From Pseudomonas sp. MWU13-2105 (GTDB lineage: Bacteria; Pseudomonadota; Gammaproteobacteria; Pseudomonadales; Pseudomonadaceae), in NCBI RefSeq assembly GCF_023242315.1, contig NZ_JALLIY010000002.1:124001-188000 (forward strand): a DNA stretch of 64,000 nucleotides, written 5' to 3'. This document shows positions 42,314 to 50,126 of the stretch, one piece after another. The translations under genes and the position numbers were made by a program. The notes beneath the pieces were generated by a model. It was not told the origin of the DNA. It did not search any database and was given only the letters and a program-made list of their open reading frames with translations. The stretch's first letter is position 1, and each line of letters begins with the position of its first letter.

Positions 42314-42895
42314 ATGGGAGCTTTTGCAAGGTATGCGAAAAATTTTGAAGGGACTTGCGGCAAGCTCAAACAAGGCGATTATATAAATCATCATGATCTG
42401 CGCAATAAAGATGGCGTCTGCTACGCGCTGTGCTTGACCTACCTTGCCATGCGCCGAAATGGCGTCGAGTTCCGCAGCGCCAAGGAGGAAGCGGCGACCT
42501 GGATTTACGCAGACAAGTTACAGGCGATTATCAATAGCCCGGATAATACACCGGGTCTTTTCCCGCAGGTTCCCCGGCGGGTTGAATTGGCGGCCCTGCA
42601 GACCGGTTGGCGAGTCTCGGGATATAACGCTTGCGTCGCACCCTATGTGCAAGTCACCGGTTATATGATGAATACCCCGGGAGCCTTTATCCTGGTTGCC
42701 GGAAAACATGCGTGCGCGGTGTTCAAGGAGGCGGATCAGAAAGTGCGTTTTTTTGATCCTAATTTTGGCCAGGCGACCTTTGCTTCGGCAAAGAACCTTT
42801 CCTTGTTTATCAGTGCTTTCTTTCAGGATCAAAAAATCCAGAAAGCCTATGGCATCAATCTCATGGACCCGGTGGTGGCCATTCGACTGCAGTGA
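42314..42895 (+). CDS. YopT/AvrPphB-like (C58-type) cysteine protease
   Basis: A 193-residue protein with a papain-like triad in C58 order: C36 in KDGVCYALCLTYL, H132 in LVAGKHACAVF and D148 in RFFDPNFGQATF. The spacings (96 and 16 residues) are near those of YopT and AvrPphB, and FDPNFG is a family phrase. C58 proteases are usually type III effectors cleaving host proteins, but here the protein is only the catalytic domain, with no secretion signal I can identify. The start at 42314 has GGGAG before it; an ATG at 42302 is in frame. The gene and its 5' region are more AT-rich than the flanks, suggesting transfer. Confidence 0.75.
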   Translation: MGAFARYAKNFEGTCGKLKQGDYINHHDLRNKDGVCYALCLTYLAMRRNGVEFRSAKEEAATWIYADKLQAIINSPDNTPGLFPQVPRRVELAALQTGWRVSGYNACVAPYVQVTGYMMNTPGAFILVAGKHACAVFKEADQKVRFFDPNFGQATFASAKNLSLFISAFFQDQKIQKAYGINLMDPVVAIRLQ

Positions 42896-42927
42896 AGTCG
42901 AGGGTTTTCTGAAAAAACGACGATATA

Positions 42928-42956
42928 AAAAAGCCCGGCACTTGAGCCGGGCTTTT
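42928..42956. terminator. Bidirectional intrinsic terminator
   Basis: AAAAAGCCCGGC, loop ACTTGA, GCCGGGCTTTT. With A-rich and T-rich flanks it serves both the C58-like gene on the plus strand and ilvD on the minus strand. Confidence 0.93.
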
Positions 42957-42972
42957 CATCGTGCGGAGCTTC

Positions 42973-44820
42973 TCAAGGGACCAGCTTGTCCAGCATCGCC
43001 TTGTCACGCACCGCGCCCTTGTCGGCACTGGTGGCGAGCAATGCGTACGCCTTCAAGGCCGTGGTCACTTTGCGCGGACGCACTTCCACCGGCTTCCAGC
43101 CTTTCTTGTCCTGTTCGGCGCGACGTGCCGCCAGTACTTCATCACTGACCAACAGGTTGATCGAGCGATTCGGAATGTCGATCAGCACCTTGTCACCGTC
43201 CTGGACCAGGCCAATCGCGCCCCCCGCGGCCGCTTCCGGAGAGGCATGGCCGATGGACAGGCCCGAGGTGCCGCCGGAGAAACGTCCGTCGGTCAGCAGG
43301 GCGCAGGCTTTGCCCAAGCCCTTGGACTTCAGGTAGGACGTCGGGTAGAGCATTTCCTGCATGCCCGGACCGCCTTTCGGGCCTTCGTAACGGATGATCA
43401 CGATATCGCCGGCCTGCACTTCGTCGGCGAGGATGCCGCGTACGGCGCTGTCCTGGCTTTCGAAGATCTTCGCGTTGCCTTCGAACACGTGGATCGACTC
43501 GTCGACGCCGGCGGTTTTCACCACGCAGCCGTCCAGGGCGATATTGCCATACAGCACGGCCAGGCCGCCTTCTTTCGAATAGGCATGCTCGACACTGCGG
43601 ATGCAGCCGTTTTCACGGTCGTCGTCGAGGGTTTCCCAACGGGTCGACTGGCTGAACGCGGTCTGGGTCGGGATACCGGCGGGACCGGCCTTGAAGAAGG
43701 TGTGCACCGCTTCATCGTTGGTCTGGGTGATGTCCCATTTGGCGAGGCCCTCGGCCAGGGTCTTGCTGTGCACGGTCGGCAGGTCGGTGTGCAGCAGGCC
43801 GCCACGGGCCAGTTCGCCGAGGATGCTGAAGATCCCGCCGGCGCGGTGCACGTCTTCCATATGGTATTTCTGGATGTTCGGCGCGACTTTGCACAGTTGC
43901 GGTACGTGCCGGGACAGGCGGTCGATGTCCCGCAGGTCGAAATCGATCTCGGCTTCCTGGGCGGCGGCCAGCAGGTGCAGGATGGTGTTGGTGGAACCGC
44001 CCATGGCGATGTCCAGGGTCATGGCGTTTTCGAACGCCTTGATATTGGCGATATTGCGCGGCAGCACCGAGTCATCGTTGTCGCCGTAGTAGCGTTGGCA
44101 CAGCTCGACGATGGTACGACCGGCCTGGAGGAACAGTTGCTCGCGGTCGGAGTGGGTCGCCAGCGCCGAACCGTTGCCCGGCAGGGCCAGGCCCAGGGCT
44201 TCGGTAAGACAGTTCATCGAGTTGGCGGTGAACATGCCGGAGCACGAGCCGCAGGTCGGGCAAGCGCTGCGCTCGTACTCGGCAACCTTCTCGTCAGAAG
44301 CGCTGGAGTCGGCGGCGATGACCATGGCGTCCACCAGGTCGAGGCCGTGGGCGGCCAGTTTGGTCTTGCCGGCCTCCATCGGGCCGCCGGAAACGAAGAT
44401 CACCGGAATGTTCAGGCGCAGGGCGGCCATCAGCATGCCCGGGGTGATCTTGTCGCAGTTGGAGATGCAGACGATGGCGTCGGCGCAGTGGGCGTTGACC
44501 ATGTATTCGACGGAGTCGGCGATGATTTCGCGGCTCGGCAGCGAATAGAGCATGCCGTCGTGGCCCATGGCGATGCCGTCATCCACGGCGATGGTGTTGA
44601 ATTCCTTGGCCACGCCACCGGCACGTTCGATTTCACGGGCGACCAGTTGACCCATGTCCTTGAGGTGGACGTGGCCGGGGACGAACTGGGTGAAGGAGTT
44701 GGCGACGGCGATGATCGGTTTCTTGAAGTCGGCGTCTTTCATCCCCGTGGCGCGCCAGAGGGCGCGGGCACCGGCCATGTTGCGGCCGTGGGTGGATGTT
44801 TTCGAGCGGTAATCAGGCAT
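42973..44820 (-). CDS. ilvD: Dihydroxy-acid dehydratase
   Basis: A 615-residue Fe-S dehydratase producing 2-oxo acids for valine, isoleucine and pantothenate synthesis. It opens [20 protein letters not shown], and shows the cluster cysteines in [13 protein letters not shown] and [17 protein letters not shown] and the late [20 protein letters not shown] chose the ATG at 44820; the in-frame extension to 44958 has no family match. It supplies the same branched-chain pathway as ilvA at 7486. Confidence 0.97.
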   Translation of the reverse strand: MPDYRSKTSTHGRNMAGARALWRATGMKDADFKKPIIAVANSFTQFVPGHVHLKDMGQLVAREIERAGGVAKEFNTIAVDDGIAMGHDGMLYSLPSREIIADSVEYMVNAHCADAIVCISNCDKITPGMLMAALRLNIPVIFVSGGPMEAGKTKLAAHGLDLVDAMVIAADSSASDEKVAEYERSACPTCGSCSGMFTANSMNCLTEALGLALPGNGSALATHSDREQLFLQAGRTIVELCQRYYGDNDDSVLPRNIANIKAFENAMTLDIAMGGSTNTILHLLAAAQEAEIDFDLRDIDRLSRHVPQLCKVAPNIQKYHMEDVHRAGGIFSILGELARGGLLHTDLPTVHSKTLAEGLAKWDITQTNDEAVHTFFKAGPAGIPTQTAFSQSTRWETLDDDRENGCIRSVEHAYSKEGGLAVLYGNIALDGCVVKTAGVDESIHVFEGNAKIFESQDSAVRGILADEVQAGDIVIIRYEGPKGGPGMQEMLYPTSYLKSKGLGKACALLTDGRFSGGTSGLSIGHASPEAAAGGAIGLVQDGDKVLIDIPNRSINLLVSDEVLAARRAEQDKKGWKPVEVRPRKVTTALKAYALLATSADKGAVRDKAMLDKLVP

Positions 44821-45080
44821 GGAGCACTCCGGGCGGCTAATCAGGTACACAAAGGGAAGTGAGCTTCTATGGGCCTCTGGCGCACACCGAAAATAGCCGG
44901 GTGCCCGAAAGCTGCCGTTGGCCTCGCGGGATCGCCGCGCGCCTGGGCCTGAGCTCATAAACCCGCCGGGGGATGACTGGCGATGAATAGCGCGATTCTA
45001 CACCGCTGGCGGCGGGAAGGAATGGGCACAGGTATTGAGGTTGGGATTATGGAGTGTGAAGAATAATGATAGGGATGCTC
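44821..45080. other. ilvD upstream region and left edge of the AT-rich island
   Basis: The part next to ilvD (to about 45000) is GC-rich backbone and should hold the ilvD promoter; I see no obvious attenuator. From about 45010 the sequence becomes purine- and AT-rich up to the end of the MFS gene. No coding potential and no direct repeat or integrase attachment site was recognised at this boundary. Confidence 0.5.
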
Positions 45081-46286
45081 TCACTCTAAAGCCGGTCGTT
45101 GGCTGCGCCGCCGGATGAGCGTGTTCAGACCAAGCCCCGTCGTACTCAGGAGCAGGAATGAGCAGGCGAGCGTAGTTTCCAGTGCCATTGGGCTGAGATT
45201 GACTAGCGCACTGATCAGTCCGCCGCAAAGGAAAATCAACGTGTTACCAGCCGAGGCGCTTGCGCCAGCTTGATCCGGGAAACGCTCCATGGCTTTTGAG
45301 GTTGCAGCTGGACGAGTGATGGTTGTACCCGCAGTGCAAATGACCATCGGTATCAATATCGTGATAGTCGACAGGGTGAAGCGACTTGATAGGTAAAATA
45401 GCATCATCCCCGCGCAAAAAATAAAGCACAGACCCACCGAGATTTGGGTGTTGGCAGTTATTCTGGCACTGAGGTATCCCGCGACGGTACCACCTATGAT
45501 ATAGGCGGCGCCGTAGAGCACTAGCGTTAATGAGAACTCATACTCGGAAAGTTGCAGAAGCTCCATGAATATCAATGGCGAAACAACGATAAACGAAAAA
45601 TGGCAGGTGAAAACCAATGCAGCGATCAGCCAGTAGACAAGGAATTGCATATCTGTGCAGATGTTGCGATAGGCCTGGAAGATTGAGCGGTAAGGGCTTT
45701 GTTTCGCTATTGTATCCTCTAGGAATAGGCAGGCTTTGATGAATACCATAGCCGCAACCATGGTGAATATATAGAAACTGCCTGACCAGTTCAGCCACTT
45801 TTGTAATGTAGCACCGGCCAAGGGCGATAGTGATATGAAAACACCGCTGGCAGTAACGATGAGAATACGTAACTGATCTCGTTCTTTACCCTCGAATAGA
45901 TCCTGGACGAGGGCCTGTGACAGTACGAAACACCCGCACCCGGCTGCTTGGACCAAGCGAAAAAATAAAAACAGACTGTATTCACTAACGAGCACACACC
46001 CCAGTGCCCCCAGCATGGATATTGCCATACCCACCAGGAGGAGGTTTTTTCGACCTACTTTATCGGATAGTGGGCCAATGAACAGCTGAGAGATGGATAT
46101 TCCGACGGCGAACAGGCTAATGGATAGGGCAATGTCGGCAGGTGAGCGATTGAAATGAGAGGATAGCGAAGGAAAAGACGGAAGTAGCACATCAATTGGA
46201 AATACCCCTAGCAGTACCATAGATAGCAAGAGCGCAATAGCTGAGGTTTTTTTGTTTTTCTTTGTGACTGGATTTGGCTCAATCAT
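45081..46286 (-). CDS. MFS drug-resistance-type exporter (Bcr/CflA-like)
   Basis: A 401-residue, twelve-helix major facilitator. The motif-A loop GPLSDKVGRKNLLLVG follows helix 2, and a motif-B-like RLVQAAGCGCFVLSQALVQD lies in helix 4, as in Bcr/CflA multidrug exporters. The ATG at 46286 lies inside the 3' end of the AurF-like gene (eight-base overlap), so the exporter is translated with the biosynthetic genes and probably exports their product or gives self-protection. Codon use is AT-rich compared with the flanking backbone genes. Confidence 0.9.
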   Translation of the reverse strand: MIEPNPVTKKNKKTSAIALLLSMVLLGVFPIDVLLPSFPSLSSHFNRSPADIALSISLFAVGISISQLFIGPLSDKVGRKNLLLVGMAISMLGALGCVLVSEYSLFLFFRLVQAAGCGCFVLSQALVQDLFEGKERDQLRILIVTASGVFISLSPLAGATLQKWLNWSGSFYIFTMVAAMVFIKACLFLEDTIAKQSPYRSIFQAYRNICTDMQFLVYWLIAALVFTCHFSFIVVSPLIFMELLQLSEYEFSLTLVLYGAAYIIGGTVAGYLSARITANTQISVGLCFIFCAGMMLFYLSSRFTLSTITILIPMVICTAGTTITRPAATSKAMERFPDQAGASASAGNTLIFLCGGLISALVNLSPMALETTLACSFLLLSTTGLGLNTLIRRRSQRPALE

Positions 46287-47250
46287 CGATCAGTCCCGCC
46301 TCCTTGAAATGGAGTCTATTATATTTATTATCGAAAACACCGGCTCTTTTCATGGCCATTAAGGTGGGAGCGGCGCCGACTCTGATGCGTTGAATCGCTG
46401 CCGGTTTATTGAGGAGTGGCTGAATGATGGCGCAGGCCTGAGCCGCAGAGAAACCTGTGCTGCATAGACTTTTCGTCAGCCACGGCTTATCAATTTCTGA
46501 AAAAATAAAAATGATATCTTTGAGTAGTTTTGCTGCAAGTAGTTGCTGGTCCGTCTCAATGTTCTGCCAAAAATAGTAAAAAACTTCTGCAAAAAATCGA
46601 CTGTGCTGAGCTTCATCTTCCAAATGCTGTCTTAGGATTGTGTAAACACTGGAAACTATGGTGTGGCAGGTGACTTTGAGCAGTTCTTTGGCGATGATTG
46701 TCTCCGACACAAAGCCAATCAAGAGCCATGCTAGTGCTTTGTGTTCTATATCAACGCTGTCGATAAATTCAAGCAGTAGGGTGATTCGTAGTGGCTTGGT
46801 CTGTAGGTGTTGAATTCCATAATATTCCGCTACCTGTTTGGCTATCTCATAAGAAAAAAGCGCATGATAGCCCTCGTCAGTGTAGAGCTGTAAGGCCGCC
46901 GACCTCATTTCTTCGGGTGTGTCGATTGATAATTCTCCATGGATGATGGTTTCTACCGAGCGATTGACGATTTTGTGTTCCAGTACGGTTGTGTAGTCTA
47001 GAAAGTGAATCAAGTGATTGGCTGTGAGTTTTTGCTTGATTCTTTTGTCTATGTCTGTGAGCAGCGGATGTTGTAGGTAAGGCATAAAAGTTGGAGGGAA
47101 CCAGTATTTACTTTTTAGTTCAAATCCGAGCTCCTGCTCGGGAGGTAGAAAATAATTGCCTTTTTTGTTTCTTACACAGGCTTTGTTGTTCCAGTCTCCC
47201 AAGGTAAAACAGAGAGTGTTGTTTATGGTGTTGGGGTTGGAGGGCTTCAA
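46279..47250 (-). CDS. AurF-like diiron N-oxygenase
   Basis: A 323-residue ferritin-like protein. Seven metal ligands line up with AurF, the p-aminobenzoate N-oxygenase: E91 (VLEHKIVN), E126 and H129 (DEGYHAL), E183 (SETIIAKE), H209, E213 and H216 (RQHLEDEAQHSRFF). Spacings of 35, 3, 54, 26, 4 and 3 residues compare with AurF's 35, 3, 57, 27, 4 and 3. The family oxidises amines to hydroxylamine, nitroso or nitro groups. The start is a TTG at 47250, overlapping the SagB-like stop as TTGA with GGAG before it; there is no nearby ATG. Low GC, part of the island operon. Confidence 0.88.
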   Translation of the reverse strand: MKPSNPNTINNTLCFTLGDWNNKACVRNKKGNYFLPPEQELGFELKSKYWFPPTFMPYLQHPLLTDIDKRIKQKLTANHLIHFLDYTTVLEHKIVNRSVETIIHGELSIDTPEEMRSAALQLYTDEGYHALFSYEIAKQVAEYYGIQHLQTKPLRITLLLEFIDSVDIEHKALAWLLIGFVSETIIAKELLKVTCHTIVSSVYTILRQHLEDEAQHSRFFAEVFYYFWQNIETDQQLLAAKLLKDIIFIFSEIDKPWLTKSLCSTGFSAAQACAIIQPLLNKPAAIQRIRVGAAPTLMAMKRAGVFDNKYNRLHFKEAGLIDD

Positions 47251-48332
47251 TGTTGGGCACTCCGTTCTTTGATCAGCGCGCGGAGTTCTTCGCAGTGAGC
47301 TTCTGCATCACCCTTTCCGCACCCTACGAAGAATAAAACCTGTTCAGGACTATTTTTCAATCCCAGCAAATCTTCAATTCGCTCGTCAGCCATAGCGCCG
47401 GTCAGCCAGGTTTTTAGTCCAAGTGCAGTGGCAATCAGTTGGAAAGTTTGGGAGATATGACCTGTTTCGACGTAGGCCATCCGATAGGCTCGCGAATGCT
47501 CATATTTCCACCACAACTTGTCAAAGCGACAGGTGAGGAACACACCGAAAGGCAGTGTGTTGATGAAGTGCTGACCCGCCAGGAGCAGGCCCAGAGGTTT
47601 AGCCGGCAACGGACGAGCAAGACTCAATGCGTGATGGTCTGGATGATAGCGATAAATACCAGGACTCAATCCTTTAATCCGACGGGCATAGATAAAACCA
47701 TCGCATGCGTTCAGGCCCCCCCCGGAAGGGCTACTGCGCCGTGATCGTAACGTCTCAGGAATTGTCTCATCGGCATCCTGCTCTCGCTCTTTCAGGTAAC
47801 CGAGTGAGAGATAGAGCAGCGTGCTGGCGTGGCTTAGGCATATCTCATCTTCGGTGAATGATCGACAGGTTTTTCTACTGATCAGGCTTTGAGCTAGCGG
47901 CATCTCCAATGATCCTGTCAACAAGGGAGGTGGCAGAGGGATTAAATCGAGTGGAGAGCATTTCTCTGAGAGAAAGTCGGGTGCCGGCTTTTTCAGTATT
48001 TCATTACAATGCTCCAGATAGTGCACTGACCATTCTTCAATATCTTGGGGTTCATGTTCGCAAGGGATATCTTTGGTACCAATGTGAAATATTTTCGATA
48101 GCTCGTCCCATTTCCAAGTGGGGGTGGTCTGTTTTGATGTGCTTATTATTCCGGAAGCAAGAAATTCTGCGTCCATTGAAGCATCGGCGTCAAATGAGTT
48201 AGGGTTGTTAATAAGTTCGCTCAGGCGTTTTGCATAATGAATATTTAGCTCGTACTGCGTATGTGTCTTGTAGTTCCATACGATCTGGTTGGGTGGTCGA
48301 GCAATTATAAATAGGTTCGGGTTTATATGCAT
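47247..48332 (-). CDS. SagB-like FMN dehydrogenase (nitroreductase fold)
   Basis: A 361-residue protein. The C-terminal two thirds is a nitroreductase domain of the SagB type: the FMN contact SRKTCRSFTEDEI, RRSSPSGGGLNACDGFIYAR, GIYRYHPDHHAL and the late ETGHISQTFQLIATALGL. The N-terminal ~130 residues resemble the extension of SagB proteins. SagB enzymes oxidise azolines to azoles in thiazole/oxazole-modified peptides, normally with a YcaO cyclodehydratase, but none is present here. The ATG at 48332 follows AAGAAGGTGG. It is the first enzyme gene behind the 23-codon peptide gene. Confidence 0.88.
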   Translation of the reverse strand: MHINPNLFIIARPPNQIVWNYKTHTQYELNIHYAKRLSELINNPNSFDADASMDAEFLASGIISTSKQTTPTWKWDELSKIFHIGTKDIPCEHEPQDIEEWSVHYLEHCNEILKKPAPDFLSEKCSPLDLIPLPPPLLTGSLEMPLAQSLISRKTCRSFTEDEICLSHASTLLYLSLGYLKEREQDADETIPETLRSRRSSPSGGGLNACDGFIYARRIKGLSPGIYRYHPDHHALSLARPLPAKPLGLLLAGQHFINTLPFGVFLTCRFDKLWWKYEHSRAYRMAYVETGHISQTFQLIATALGLKTWLTGAMADERIEDLLGLKNSPEQVLFFVGCGKGDAEAHCEELRALIKERSAQH

Positions 48333-48360
48333 GGTGTGCCACCTTCTTGGGGAAAGCTAG

Positions 48361-48400
48361 CAAGAGGGAATCGGGCTGCCGGCACTTCCCGATCCCTCAT
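48361..48400 (-). other. Imperfect hairpin between the peptide gene and the SagB-like gene
   Basis: On the minus strand GAGGGATCGGG and CCCGATTCCCTC pair with one bulged base across a 12-base loop, seven bases after the peptide stop codon. There is no U-run. Such a structure could reduce read-through so that peptide mRNA exceeds enzyme mRNA, as in many precursor-peptide operons. Confidence 0.6.
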
Positions 48401-48405
48401 TTATA

Positions 48406-48477
48406 TTAACGTTGCTTGGTCGCTACCAGGCAGTGAAGGTTGGCGATTTTTTTTGATTCCAGATTAATTGCTTTCAT
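48406..48477 (-). CDS. 23-residue putative precursor peptide
   Basis: A 24-codon frame (23 residues plus TAA) on the same strand as the downstream operon. It starts MKAINLESKK and ends NLHCLVATKQR. A GGAG ribosome-binding site lies eight bases before the ATG, and a promoter and inverted repeat lie upstream. The core-like C-terminus has adjacent His15-Cys16 and several residues with side chains open to oxidation (K21, Q22, R23). Its size recalls PqqA, the 23-residue PQQ precursor, but the sequence is not similar. It may be a substrate of the AurF-like and SagB-like enzymes, or a leader peptide with a regulatory role. I know of no homologue. Confidence 0.62.
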   Translation of the reverse strand: MKAINLESKKIANLHCLVATKQR

Positions 48478-48785
48478 GGTGGGTGCTCCATTCTACTCGT
48501 GAGAGTTGGGTGGTTGGTGTTTCTGAGTTTAGTCATATGTGGAATGACTAAACTCAATAATAGTTTGGTTGTGGTTGTTAGCAAGGGAAAGTTGGGTAGG
48601 AGATTTCCAGGAGTTCTGTAAGTGATGTCTATATAGCGTAGGACGGGTTATGTGTTTTTGTCGTTGTAGACACAAGTTTGACGCGTGGGTGTTGTAGGAG
48701 GTGTTATTGAGTTTGGACGGAGAATGAGGCGGATGTTTAACGAGCCCAGTGGCGCGGAGCGGGGCAGCTCCGCGCTACGGTAAAA
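48478..48785. other. Gap between the peptide operon and rlmI
   Basis: Besides the promoter and inverted repeat, the part from 48590 to 48740 is T/G-rich on the plus strand and non-coding as far as I can see; no coding frame with a ribosome-binding site is evident. Near rlmI the composition returns to backbone, with a GC hairpin: GCGCGGAGC (48752-48760), loop GGGGCA, GCTCCGCGC (48767-48775), which probably protects or ends the rlmI transcript. TAAAATCAGCTA at 48781 matches the core of the long REP element at 18731 and overlaps the rlmI stop codon. Confidence 0.6.
48524..48584 (-). promoter_or_regulatory. Promoter and 13-bp inverted-repeat operator of the island operon
   Basis: On the minus strand, TTGCTA (48584-48579) and TATTAT (48562-48557) are 16 bases apart, a plausible sigma-70 promoter. 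It is followed at once by a perfect inverted repeat with 13-bp arms: GAGTTTAGTCAT at 48525-48536 and ATGACTAAACTC at 48544-48555, each extended by one base, with a seven-base spacer. The position, overlapping the likely transcription start and 47-79 bases before the peptide ATG, suits a repressor operator or a 5' mRNA hairpin. The cognate regulator is not encoded in the island. Confidence 0.68.
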
Positions 48786-49982
48786 TCAGCTATTGGGCAA
48801 CAACCGACAAGTAATGCTCTTGATATAACGGGTTTCCGGGATCGCCGGGTGTACCGGATGGTCCGGGCCCTGGCCGCCGCGTTCCAGCAGCTGGATATTG
48901 CGGTCCAGGTGGCGGGCGCTGGTGAGCAGGATGTTCTGCAGGTCATCTTCCGGCAAATGCATCGAGCACGAGGCGCTGACCAGGATGCCGTCCTTGCTCA
49001 GCAGGCGCATGGCCTGTTCGTTCAGGCGGCGGTAGGCGCCTTCGCCGTTCTTCAGGTCTTTCTTGCGCTTGATGAAGGCGGGCGGGTCGGCGACGATCAC
49101 GTCGAAACGCTCTTCGGAGGCCTTCAGTTCCTTCAGGGCTTCGAACACGTCGCCTTCGATGCAGGTCATTTTCTCGGCAAAGCCGTTCAACGCCGCGTTG
49201 CGTTCGACACCGTCCAGGGCAAAGGACGAGGCATCGACGCAGAACACTTCGCTGGCCCCGAACGCCGCGGCCTGTACACCCCAGCCGCCGATATAGCTGA
49301 ACAGGTCGAGTACCCGCTTGCCCTTGGCATAGGGCGCCAGGCGCGCACGGTTCATGCGGTGGTCGTAGAACCAGCCGGTTTTCTGGCCTTCCATCACCGG
49401 CGCTTCGAACTTCACGCCGTTCTCTTCCAGGGCGACCCACTCCGGCACCAGGCCGAACACAGTCTCGACATAACGCTCCAGGCCTTCGGCATCGCGGGCC
49501 GCGGAGTCGTTCTTGAACAGGATGCCGCTCGGTTTCAGGACCTGGACCAGCGCTGCGATCACTTCATCCTTGTGCCGTTCCATGGCCGCCGAGGCGAGCT
49601 GGACCACCAGGATATCGCCGAAACGATCCACCACCAGCCCCGGCAACAGGTCGGAATCGCCGTAGACCAGGCGATAGAACGGCTTGTCGAACAGTCGTTC
49701 GCGCAACGACAGGGCCACGTTGAGACGGTGCACCAGCAGCGACTTGTCCAGCGGCAGCTTGATGTCACGCGACAGCAGGCGGGCGCAGATCAGGTTGTTC
49801 GGGCTCATGGCGACGATGCCCAGCGGTTTGCCGCCGGCGGCTTCCAGAACGGCCTGGTCACCGGCCTTGAAGCCATGGAGGGGGGTGGCCACCACGTCGA
49901 TTTCGTTGCTGTAGACCCACAGGTGACCGTTGCGCAGGCGTCGGTCGGCGTTGGCTTTGAGGCGTAGGCTAGGCAGGGACAT
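48786..49982 (-). CDS. RlmI-like class I SAM-dependent rRNA methyltransferase
   Basis: A 398-residue protein: an N-terminal PUA domain (RRLRNGHLWVYSNEID), an RNA-binding linker, and a C-terminal Rossmann methyltransferase. AdoMet binding is in RVLDLFSYIGGWGVQAAAFG, and the catalytic motif IV is VIVADPPAFIKRKKDL, with a conserved Cys in VSASCSMHL. This architecture fits RlmI, the 5-methylcytosine 1962 methyltransferase of 23S rRNA. I chose the ATG at 49982 (MSLPSLRLKAN); the extension to 50051 lacks family residues. The final codons merge with a remnant of a REP core. Confidence 0.9.
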   Translation of the reverse strand: MSLPSLRLKANADRRLRNGHLWVYSNEIDVVATPLHGFKAGDQAVLEAAGGKPLGIVAMSPNNLICARLLSRDIKLPLDKSLLVHRLNVALSLRERLFDKPFYRLVYGDSDLLPGLVVDRFGDILVVQLASAAMERHKDEVIAALVQVLKPSGILFKNDSAARDAEGLERYVETVFGLVPEWVALEENGVKFEAPVMEGQKTGWFYDHRMNRARLAPYAKGKRVLDLFSYIGGWGVQAAAFGASEVFCVDASSFALDGVERNAALNGFAEKMTCIEGDVFEALKELKASEERFDVIVADPPAFIKRKKDLKNGEGAYRRLNEQAMRLLSKDGILVSASCSMHLPEDDLQNILLTSARHLDRNIQLLERGGQGPDHPVHPAIPETRYIKSITCRLLPNS

Positions 49983-50126
49983 GACGTCGCTCCGGGAAAA
50001 AAGAGCGGAATTATAGCGGGAGTTCAGGGGGATCGTGTCGTCATGTTTCATGTAAGCGTTTGTATGCTCGGCCCATGCTGTAAGAGATTTCCGCTAGAAT
50101 CCCTGACTCGCCCGGAGTGTGTACCC

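Noticed and set aside
48406..48477. 23-codon frame considered as a classical amino-acid attenuator leader
   Set aside because: There is no run of a single regulatory amino acid and no alternative terminator with a U-run behind it; precursor status is more likely though unproven.
45081..48785. Island considered as a prophage or transposon
   Set aside because: No integrase, transposase, tRNA target or flanking direct repeat was found; only the composition and gene content suggest transfer.
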